Assembly (NCBI GenBank): GCA_050872785.1 | Contig: JBNMHO010000011.1 | Location: 1-30,688, forward strand | Length of the DNA: 30,688 bases | Direction: 5' to 3' | Origin: UBA7862 sp050872785 | GTDB lineage: Bacteria > Bacillota > Clostridia > Christensenellales > UBA1242 | Shown here: in pieces, positions 1 to 7,594 of the stretch | Numbering within the stretch: position 1 is the stretch's first letter | Layout: each line of letters opens with the position of its first letter | The notes under the pieces: model-generated | Databases searched by the model: none | Seen by the model: only the letters and a program-made list of their open reading frames with translations | Told to the model about the DNA's origin: nothing | Made by a program: the position numbers and the translations under genes

Positions 1-19
1 CAAAAAATGTCTTATTTTA

Positions 20-49
20 TTGGCGTTTTTTGTTTTTTTATGCTAAAAT
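20..49 (+). promoter_or_regulatory. Possible promoter of the T4SS operon
   Basis: TTGGCG (20-25), an 18-nt spacer, then TAAAAT (44-49) preceded by TGC, which is an extended -10. The -35 is only a partial match. If real, it would give a leader of about 200 nt before the pilin start at 257. No better promoter was seen between here and the pilin, but the operon could also be read from upstream of the window. Confidence 0.3.
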
Positions 50-213
50 AGGTCAAACTAATTATGTTGCTGTTTTGTTGTTATATTTGCACTTCAAATT
101 TGCTACAAAATGTCAACAGACCCTGCGTTTGATTGAGTTGAGGACTTTTTGTAAGCCTTTTGCACTTCGTGTGCGTAAGTTGTGGATAACTTTTATGTTT
201 AACACAGAGAAAA

Positions 214-233
214 GTGGCGAAATGTGGCGAAAT
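214..233. repeat. Perfect tandem repeat, 2 x GTGGCGAAAT
   Basis: Two adjacent exact copies of GTGGCGAAAT lie directly upstream of the ribosome binding site of the pilin gene. They could be a tandem binding site or chance; no function can be read from them. Confidence 0.5.
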
Positions 234-256
234 CTATTTAAAGGGGAAATTAAGCC

Positions 257-769
257 TTGTTTAATTTGTTTGGAATTGTAAAATTTGGATTAAAACTGCT
301 TTTGGGACTGACCACTGGCACTCTTTTGGATGCAGACACTGGCGCAACCACCGCTTCAGAACCGCAAAATGGACTTTTCGACCACTGGCTTGTAGGTTTT
401 GATGTGGAGCATTTGGAAGCAGAAGGTTACAAGGGTGTTGCGGAAATTATGAAATTTCTTGACGCATATCTTATCCCAATAACCATAGGTCTTATGGCGC
501 TGGCAGTTATCCTTGTTATTGTCGTTGGCGTGCAAATGGCAAAGGCGGAAAATGCAAGCAAAGCAGAAGAAGCAAAAAAACGTCTTTGGGGGCTTGCAAT
601 CGGCTTTGCGTCATTCATTATCGCCGTGTGGATAGGTGCTTTAATTATGAATAACATTCCAGAAATTGTTGATGGGCTTGAAAAAGTTTTCAACCCAGGT
701 GACGGCTGGCAAGAAGTCAAAAAAACAGACGCAGCCATTCGTCTTATGAAATTCAATCTGAAACTGTGA
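257..769 (+). CDS. VirB2/TrbC-like T4SS pilin protein
   Basis: A 170-residue membrane protein with two hydrophobic helices (about residues 72-94 and 110-131) joined by a short charged segment rich in Ala, Lys and Glu. This is the layout of T4SS pilin-family proteins (VirB2/TrbC; the Mbov_0395 group in mollicute integrative elements). The N-terminal 70 residues are longer than a plain signal peptide and contain a Thr/Ala-rich stretch. The start is TTG, chosen because AAGGGG at 241-246 lies 10 nt upstream and there is no ATG near it in this frame. The role as pilus or channel subunit is inferred from helix layout and from the virB6-like and virB4 genes that follow. A 196-nt AT-rich gap with no clear promoter or terminator separates it from the next gene. 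Confidence 0.7.
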   Translation: MFNLFGIVKFGLKLLLGLTTGTLLDADTGATTASEPQNGLFDHWLVGFDVEHLEAEGYKGVAEIMKFLDAYLIPITIGLMALAVILVIVVGVQMAKAENASKAEEAKKRLWGLAIGFASFIIAVWIGALIMNNIPEIVDGLEKVFNPGDGWQEVKKTDAAIRLMKFNLKL

Positions 770-965
770 CCTAAATCTGAAATTTATCTTGTAATTTAAC
801 TTTTTGACTAGATTTAATATTTCAGCATGAATTTTAACTTGAAATTCTTATTTAATTAGAAATTGAAATCAAAATATGAAGTTTTAACTTAAAACATACT
901 CAAAATTTGAAATTGTAACAAAAAATTAGCAAAAAAACTCAAAAAACACTTTAAAGAGGTGAAAA

Positions 966-3900
966 ATGAATTTAACTCATATGCTAGGTGATGAATCAGT
1001 GCTAAGTTCTACATGGTGGAAGGTAACGACTTCCATTGCTAGTGAGGCCTTAAACTTCATAGGCTATCTCTTTTATGCTATCTTCACGGGTGTTGGCATG
1101 CTTATAAATTTTGTTTTAAGCCTTTTTAAACAGTTGGCTGGTATTGAAGCAATGACACTTACTGCTGGTGATAAATATATCACCGTTGGTGGTGAGGGGA
1201 ATTGGACAGATATTACATATGCTTTTATCACAAGTGATGCAGTTAGCACGACATTTTGGACAATCTTTGGAATGTGTATTGCTCTTCTTGTTGTTTTCAC
1301 AATTTTCGCAATAGTTAAGTCTGAATTTTCAACCGATGTCAAAAACGCTGCAAAACTTCCAATTCTTGAACGTGCAGTTAAATCTGTTATAAACTTTCTT
1401 CTTATTCCAGTTATATCACTCGCAAGTTTATATGGTGCAAACATGCTTACAAAAGCAGTTTATTATACTTTTAATAGTGATTCCAAATATTACATAACAA
1501 ATGTTATATTTAATGCGGGTGCAACTCAAGCCAATAGAGCATCGCTTGATGACGGCTTTGCGAACTTTTTGCTAGCAAGTGATACAGTTTATTTCGCAGA
1601 AGCAGATTTGACAAAGCCGCGTGACGTTTTGGTTAATATGTTAAATAATTATTTTGCAGTAGATTCAGGATATATCAAAGTTTATGAACATACGGTAACT
1701 AGAGTAGCAGATCTGACAGAAACTCTCGATAGTACAAAAGATCAATCAAACCTTATAGCCACTGTTTCTCTTGATGTGGAGGGACAAAGCGTTTTGTCTG
1801 TGGAGGGTGATGAACTGCATATAGCGGATGAGTTGTATAGTAACTTAAAGAGAGATAAATATAAAGCATTTCCAAGGGATAGATATGCGGGTTCGTTTGA
1901 TTACCTTCCTAATAGTATTCCGTCGCCAGGGGAAAAAGCGGGGGATCAGGCTGTATATTATACTTTCCAATTTCAACTTCCAGTAAAATATACTTTCGTA
2001 AGTCAGGAAAAAGGCTTTACACAAACAGTTTACAGTTGTTCTTTAGTTGATTACACTCTTGCTGAGGGAGAAAATAAGGGGTCAAAATCTGTAATTGTAA
2101 CGCCTAGAGATCCTTCTGATTATGCACAGGTAGGTGAAGCTTGTATCTACACTGGAGTTACCAACACTGTTTTTGGTCAAGGATCTGCCACAATAACTGC
2201 AGACAGTATTGATGGTTGGTGGGGGCAAAGTGGTTATCTACAATCATGTGCAGGAAAATTCTCCACTGATGCTAAGAATACTATTGTTCTTGCTGTGAAC
2301 GATTACATAAATGCAGTCAATTCAGAAACGGATCGTGGTGCAGCAAAACTTTCCGTTGTATTGTGGGATGTTTTGAAATATGAATATAACACTGATACAG
2401 AGGAAATCTTTAAAGGGGATCGACCAAACCTAAAGGTTGAAAATGATATTACAAGCATAACTGCACAGCAAAGAACTCTTTTGGCTGAGTTTATTGATAG
2501 ACTTTTTGTTGGTGACGGCAATGGTGGAACGTCTTATTGTGTTTATTGGGTGAAAAATCAAGCAGATTCTTTTTCATTTGCCGAAACAAAACCTGAGGAC
2601 AAGGATGCTGTTTATCTTGAGATATCTTCAAAAACATTACATGTAGAAAAGAGAACTAGAGCAGATTGGGAAGATATTGTTAAAACAAGGGATGAAACAT
2701 TTAAGGCTGAAACAAGATTAACACCAGATGTCCAATATCGCTACTGGAGTCCATGGAAAACTCATTATTCCGGTGAAGCGGTTATGGATATGGGGCTTGT
2801 TGGATATTTCTACAAGTTTAACAATATGAACCTTGTTATGATGCTTTTTGGAATGGTGGCAATCGCTTGGCAATATTTTAAACTTATTTTGGTGTTTGTA
2901 AAGCGTGCTTTGGAAATGGTTTTGCTGTTCCTAATGGCTCCAGTTGTAACAGCCATTGCTCCACTTGACAAGGGCAATGCGGAAAACAGTTGGCGAAGTA
3001 ACTGGATAAAACAACTGACAATGACCGCAGTTCCAGTGTTTGCAATAAACATTTTCTTCACCATTGTTCCACTAGTTTCTTCACTAAATATGTTTGCGAA
3101 TACAAACCCACTTGCTCTAACTTACAACGCATTTGTGTCAATTATCTTTATTTATGTTGGCATAAGCATGATAAACAGAGCCTCAGCCCTTTTGGCAGGC
3201 TTCCTTGGCACAGAAGATATGATTTCTCAAGGCAAAGACCTCACCGGCAAAGCAACAGGTGTTGTTGGCACGGCAACCAAAGGTGCCGCCCTTGTAACAG
3301 GGGTAGCTCTCGCAGGTCCAGCAGCAGCAATCAAAGCGGGCATGAGTATGAAAAGTGGCAGAAAAGCAAGAAAAGACAGCCTCATACAAAGCAGAAAAGA
3401 CGCACTTTCAGACATAGACAACCAAATCAAAGAAGCAAAAGAAGCAGGCGATAGTGATAGAGTTTCTCAACTTAAAAATTATCGTGATAATTATGATTCA
3501 TTTAGGGCGAACAGTGCTAGTGGACAACAATTTTCTAAGGCACAAAAAGACGAGGCTCTAGAAAGATTGGGTGCTGCTCAAAAGGCAAAAGAAAGCGATG
3601 AGGCGGACCTTGCAAAATTGAGAGCAGAGCAAGAAAGTCTTGCTTCTGTTCCAATGCAAATGGGCAGACAAAAGAAATGGAATGCTGAAGAAAAGAAAGC
3701 ATGGGAAGCTAAAAAAGCAGACATTGAAGCTCAAATTGCACAAAAACAAAGTGATATTGCAGAGAAAAATGCAACGATTGCAGACGCACAAAGACAATCT
3801 CAGTATTATGCGAACGACGAAAGATTTTATAGTAATTTTGCGGAATCACAGAAAACTGCTAAATCTGTAGGCAAGGAAGCAAGAAGTGCTGCTTGGAAGA

Positions 3901-4724
3901 AACTAAATAAAGATGGTCTTTCAAAATGGATGGTGGATTGGAGAGAAGAAAAAATCGAAAAACCTGGTTGGAAACAACTTGACAATGCAATCTCACACAT
4001 TCCAGGGATTAACTGGGCTGTTAATAAGGTTTTGTGGAATGCTGCTGGACTTGCTGCTCAAGTTGCAGATAGAAAATTCTTCGCAGACACTCCAAAAAAT
4101 GCAATGGACTTTGTAAAAGGCGTAAGCGGTGACGCAGGGAAAATTGCAGAAAAGTTTATGGACCCAGGCACAATCGGAAAGGTTATTTCAACCGATGACG
4201 AGAACAAATTTAGAGAAACAGTAAAAGAAGAAAAAGCCCGTAAGAAGGCATGGGAAGAACAAATAAGGTTTGAAGACGACAAACTAAATAAACAGAAAAA
4301 AGCCCAAGATGAACTTGAAACAAAACGTCAACTTAAAGAATATGAACGTTATAAAATGGGTGCATTTGATGTTCAAGACGGCAAGTTGAATATTAACGCC
4401 AAAAACGCTGAAACCATTGCAAAGAATTATGAAAAGACAATAAACAGTCGTGCCGACCAAGACTTCAAGAACAATGTCCATAAAGACGACAAAAACTTTG
4501 CTAAATTTAAGCAAATGCTTAAAGAAATGGAAGACGAAAGCAAGAAGAAAGCCCAAAACGTCAAGATTGACCCAAGGGATAAGGGCTTTGGCGAGCAAGT
4601 TATCAATGCAATGAAAACTGTTAACGCTCAAAACAATCGTGAATTAAAAAACATCAATTCAGGTATTGCTTCGTTGTCGAAAAATATTGAAGATTTGGTG
4701 AAGAAAATGTCAAATAACTCATAG
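966..4724 (+). CDS. virB6: VirB6/TrbL-like T4SS inner-membrane channel protein
   Basis: A 1252-residue polytopic protein. Membrane segments are visible at about 28-54, 95-117 and 138-162, then a soluble region of about 450 residues (165-615), then further hydrophobic helices at about 619-665 and 685-750. Residues from about 790 to the end are Lys/Glu/Ala-rich and predicted to be largely coiled coil. VirB6/TrbL proteins form the membrane base of the T4SS channel; this one resembles the Mbov_0396 group of mollicute integrative elements in position and layout. By the usual topology the middle region would be outside the cell and the tail in the cytoplasm, which is inference. The ATG has AGAGGTG at 955-961. 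Asp codon usage changes sharply after about residue 609 (GAT 39, GAC 5 before; GAT 15, GAC 26 after), suggesting a mosaic gene. Confidence 0.75.
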   Translation: MNLTHMLGDESVLSSTWWKVTTSIASEALNFIGYLFYAIFTGVGMLINFVLSLFKQLAGIEAMTLTAGDKYITVGGEGNWTDITYAFITSDAVSTTFWTIFGMCIALLVVFTIFAIVKSEFSTDVKNAAKLPILERAVKSVINFLLIPVISLASLYGANMLTKAVYYTFNSDSKYYITNVIFNAGATQANRASLDDGFANFLLASDTVYFAEADLTKPRDVLVNMLNNYFAVDSGYIKVYEHTVTRVADLTETLDSTKDQSNLIATVSLDVEGQSVLSVEGDELHIADELYSNLKRDKYKAFPRDRYAGSFDYLPNSIPSPGEKAGDQAVYYTFQFQLPVKYTFVSQEKGFTQTVYSCSLVDYTLAEGENKGSKSVIVTPRDPSDYAQVGEACIYTGVTNTVFGQGSATITADSIDGWWGQSGYLQSCAGKFSTDAKNTIVLAVNDYINAVNSETDRGAAKLSVVLWDVLKYEYNTDTEEIFKGDRPNLKVENDITSITAQQRTLLAEFIDRLFVGDGNGGTSYCVYWVKNQADSFSFAETKPEDKDAVYLEISSKTLHVEKRTRADWEDIVKTRDETFKAETRLTPDVQYRYWSPWKTHYSGEAVMDMGLVGYFYKFNNMNLVMMLFGMVAIAWQYFKLILVFVKRALEMVLLFLMAPVVTAIAPLDKGNAENSWRSNWIKQLTMTAVPVFAINIFFTIVPLVSSLNMFANTNPLALTYNAFVSIIFIYVGISMINRASALLAGFLGTEDMISQGKDLTGKATGVVGTATKGAALVTGVALAGPAAAIKAGMSMKSGRKARKDSLIQSRKDALSDIDNQIKEAKEAGDSDRVSQLKNYRDNYDSFRANSASGQQFSKAQKDEALERLGAAQKAKESDEADLAKLRAEQESLASVPMQMGRQKKWNAEEKKAWEAKKADIEAQIAQKQSDIAEKNATIADAQRQSQYYANDERFYSNFAESQKTAKSVGKEARSAAWKKLNKDGLSKWMVDWREEKIEKPGWKQLDNAISHIPGINWAVNKVLWNAAGLAAQVADRKFFADTPKNAMDFVKGVSGDAGKIAEKFMDPGTIGKVISTDDENKFRETVKEEKARKKAWEEQIRFEDDKLNKQKKAQDELETKRQLKEYERYKMGAFDVQDGKLNINAKNAETIAKNYEKTINSRADQDFKNNVHKDDKNFAKFKQMLKEMEDESKKKAQNVKIDPRDKGFGEQVINAMKTVNAQNNRELKNINSGIASLSKNIEDLVKKMSNNS

Positions 4725-4785
4725 TTGGCAAATAACGCTAGAAACTTGTAAAACAACAGAAAAAAATAACAGATTATTGTTAAAT

Positions 4786-4811
4786 TTCTCCCTGCCAAAA
4801 GGTGGGGAGAA
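4786..4811 (+). promoter_or_regulatory. Strong intercistronic hairpin before virB4
   Basis: TTCTCCCTGCC (4786-4796), an AAAA loop, and GGTGGGGAGAA (4801-4811) form an 11-bp stem with two G-U pairs. No T run follows, so it is not a normal intrinsic terminator. It ends just before the virB4 ribosome binding site (AAGAGGTGAG, from 4817). Likely roles are mRNA processing or stability, or control of VirB4 translation relative to VirB6. Confidence 0.65.
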
Positions 4812-4828
4812 GCCTTAAGAGGTGAGAT

Positions 4829-7456
4829 ATGATTAGATACATTCCACGAAAAACGAAAGTTAGAATGGAGTTTGCAAAGGGAATAACTTTGCCAGATATT
4901 ATTATTGCCGTTCTGGGAATTGTGGGGCTTTTGGTCCTTATTTTGGCAAACTTTCAATATAACATATACATTGCCTTTGCGTGGGCGTGTTTTGTATTGA
5001 TTTTGTTCCTAAAGATAAATGACGACCTAAGAGTTTATGCGACAATAGGGCTTCTTTTGCGATTTGTGGCATTTAAAAAGAAGTATAACAAAGCAGACGT
5101 TGACCCAAAAACAAAACAACCAAAAATTAAGAAAATTATTCCATTTGAAGGCATTGTAAAAGACAAATTCATTGACTTCAAGGACTATTATGGCATGGTG
5201 CTAGAGATAAAGCCTATTGAATTTGGACTTTTGAACGAACAAAAACAAGAAATGGTTATCGCCTCATTTGCAAACGCTCTCCGCCGTGTAACTGGCGAAC
5301 AAAGTGGAAGTATTTTAAAGCTTAGCAAAGCCCTTGTGTTTGACGATTATATCACTGGCGAAGACAAAAAATATGACGACCTTATGGAACTTCAGTATGA
5401 AAATGAAATGACCGAGCAAGAGGTGCTTGCACGTGCTGACGTTTTTGAAAATCGTGTTTCGCAACTGGAAACAATGAACCGTGACGAGAAGGTTTACAAA
5501 GACTTCTTCTACATTGTGCTTTATGACAAGGATAAAGACGCTCTTGAGTCCACAGTTGACGGCATAGTAAACACGCTCGGCAACTCTGTTGTTCCACTTA
5601 TTGCAAAGAAACTTAGGGATAAAGAACTTACAGTTTTCCTTCGTGCAAACTTCGGCAGATACTTTGATGAAAGGGACCTTGAAAGCACTCCAAGAGATCA
5701 GTTTTCAAACTGGGCAATGCCAGAAAATATCCAGTTTAAAGTTGGCAAAACAATTATTAACAAACAGCCATACAGATCATTTACAATTACAGACTATCCC
5801 CTTGAAGTTGGCAACGCATGGGGCGCACCATTCTTTCTTTTGGACAGAACAAACGTGTGCGTAAATTTCCGTCTTGTGCCAAAAGACCAAGGTGAAAGAC
5901 GAATTGACCGTTCCATTATCGAAATGGAAGGGAAAATGGATAATGTTTACAAAAGCAGTAAGAGAATTGAAAACGAGATTCAGCTTAAAACATTGAACGA
6001 CCTTCTTCAAATGTTGAAAAAGAACAACGAACAACTTTTTGAAGTTACAACACACCTTTTCTGCGAAGACTCGGCAAAGAAGGAAGTTAGGGCTATCTTA
6101 AGACAAAATGGCTTTAAATACACAGATATGTTCGGAAGACAAGTTGACGCTTTCATCAGTCGCAACCCTTCTGCTCTTGATACAGTAACTCAACACAAAC
6201 GTGAAATTCCAACCACAACATTTGCAGCAATTTTCCCATTTATTTCGGGTGCTTTGCTTGACGAAAAAGGCTTTTACATCGGCTACAACGAATATCCAGT
6301 CTTTGTTGACTTCTTCAAACGTGATAGAGAAAGAGCAAACAGTAATGTTATGATTATTGGGAAATCTGGTGGTGGAAAATCTTACGCCACAAAAACACTT
6401 CTTACAAACCTAGCCTGCGACAACACAAAGGTTTTCGTTCTTGACCCAGAAGACGAATACACTCCACTTTGTCACAATATGTGCGGCAAATTCCTTGACG
6501 TAGGTTCGTCAAAAAGTGGACGATTTAACCCATTTCACATTATGACAACACTTGACGCAGACGAAGGTGGTTCAGACGACTCCTACTCAACGCACTTGCA
6601 GTTCTTGGAAGAGTTCTTTACAATCATTTTGCCGGGCATGCCATCAGAAGCCTTTGAAGTGCTTAACGCCCTTATTATTGAAAGCTATAGACGAAAGGGA
6701 ATAAATGCTCAAACTCCGCTTACAAAACTTAAGCCAGAAGACTTCCCAATATTTGACGACCTTTATCAAATTACAGTTGAAAGACTAAAAACGGAAAAAG
6801 ACGAGTATCAAAAGAAAAATCTTCAAACCGTTGAAACTTACATCTCAAAATTCGCCACTGGCGGCAGAAACAGTAACCTTTGGAACGGCCCAACATCTAT
6901 TGCAACGAAAGAAAACTTTGTTACCTTTAACTTCCGTTCACTTCTTGCAAACCGTAACCAAGTTATTGCAAACGCACAAATGCTTTTGGTGTTCAAATAT
7001 TTGGATAACGAAATTATTAAAAACAAGGACTTCAACGATAAATATCACGCCAACAGACATATTGTTGTCGCCGTTGACGAAGCCCACGTCTTTATTAACC
7101 CAAAACACCCAATCGCTCTTGAGTTTATGGCACAAATGGCAAAGCGTATTCGTAAATATTCTGGAATGCAAATTGTTATTACGCAGAACATCAAGGACTT
7201 CGTGGGAAGCCCAGAAATTCAACGTCAATCAACCGCTATTATTAACGCAAGTCAATATTCATTTATCTTCGGACTTGCTCCAAATGACGTCACCGACCTT
7301 ATTGAACTTTACAGAAACGCTGGTGAAATCAATAAAGAAGAACAAGACAACATCGTTACAGCGGGCGTTGGTCAAGCATTCTTAATTTCAGGGGCACTTT
7401 CCAGAACTTCAGTAAAAATTGAGGCAAGTGAAACAGTTGTGAGATTATTCTCATAG
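4829..7456 (+). CDS. virB4: VirB4-family T4SS ATPase with N-terminal VirB3/PrgI-like membrane segment
   Basis: An 875-residue ATPase that would power pilus assembly and substrate transfer at the inner membrane. Walker A GKSGGGKS is at 511-518 and Walker B is at about 745-751 (hydrophobic stretch ending V-D-E, then A-H). The downstream TQN motif (in VITQNIKDF) is also typical of VirB4/TraC/HerA-type ATPases. The first 65 residues begin with a basic stretch and hold two helices (about 22-40 and 45-61), as in VirB3 or PrgI proteins, so this looks like a VirB3-VirB4 fusion, known in other systems. The ATG follows GAGGTGAG. Asp codons are mostly GAC (45 against 12 GAT), unlike the first half of virB6. 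It resembles the Mbov_0397 ATPase by order and type, and a terminator closes the operon directly after it. Confidence 0.93.
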   Translation: MIRYIPRKTKVRMEFAKGITLPDIIIAVLGIVGLLVLILANFQYNIYIAFAWACFVLILFLKINDDLRVYATIGLLLRFVAFKKKYNKADVDPKTKQPKIKKIIPFEGIVKDKFIDFKDYYGMVLEIKPIEFGLLNEQKQEMVIASFANALRRVTGEQSGSILKLSKALVFDDYITGEDKKYDDLMELQYENEMTEQEVLARADVFENRVSQLETMNRDEKVYKDFFYIVLYDKDKDALESTVDGIVNTLGNSVVPLIAKKLRDKELTVFLRANFGRYFDERDLESTPRDQFSNWAMPENIQFKVGKTIINKQPYRSFTITDYPLEVGNAWGAPFFLLDRTNVCVNFRLVPKDQGERRIDRSIIEMEGKMDNVYKSSKRIENEIQLKTLNDLLQMLKKNNEQLFEVTTHLFCEDSAKKEVRAILRQNGFKYTDMFGRQVDAFISRNPSALDTVTQHKREIPTTTFAAIFPFISGALLDEKGFYIGYNEYPVFVDFFKRDRERANSNVMIIGKSGGGKSYATKTLLTNLACDNTKVFVLDPEDEYTPLCHNMCGKFLDVGSSKSGRFNPFHIMTTLDADEGGSDDSYSTHLQFLEEFFTIILPGMPSEAFEVLNALIIESYRRKGINAQTPLTKLKPEDFPIFDDLYQITVERLKTEKDEYQKKNLQTVETYISKFATGGRNSNLWNGPTSIATKENFVTFNFRSLLANRNQVIANAQMLLVFKYLDNEIIKNKDFNDKYHANRHIVVAVDEAHVFINPKHPIALEFMAQMAKRIRKYSGMQIVITQNIKDFVGSPEIQRQSTAIINASQYSFIFGLAPNDVTDLIELYRNAGEINKEEQDNIVTAGVGQAFLISGALSRTSVKIEASETVVRLFS

Positions 7457-7461
7457 TTTTT

Positions 7462-7483
7462 GGCAGGATTATCCTGCCTTTTT
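7462..7483 (+). terminator. Intrinsic terminator after virB4
   Basis: GGCAGGA (7462-7468), loop TTA, TCCTGCC (7472-7478), followed by five T. A perfect 7-bp stem placed a few nucleotides after the virB4 stop. Confidence 0.9.
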
Positions 7484-7534
7484 GCCTTATTTTTAGCGAT
7501 TTTTTCGTCAAACAACACAAAAATAAATTTCCTA

Positions 7535-7563
7535 TTGAAAGTATGGAAAAAGTGTGCTATTAT
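7535..7563 (+). promoter_or_regulatory. Sigma-A type promoter for the 996-residue protein gene
   Basis: TTGAAA (7535-7540), a 17-nt spacer and TATTAT (7558-7563): five of six matches in each box. It lies after the virB4 terminator and about 30 nt before an SD-led ATG, so this gene is a separate transcription unit. Confidence 0.8.
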
Positions 7564-7594
7564 ATGTGTAATAAAATAAAGTGAGGGATAAAAA

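Noticed and set aside
181..189. Perfect DnaA-box sequence TGTGGATAA upstream of the pilin gene
   Set aside because: The same 9-mer or its complement also occurs inside coding sequence (near 26863 and 28828), no cluster of boxes is present, and no dnaA or dnaN is nearby, so there is no reason to call an origin.
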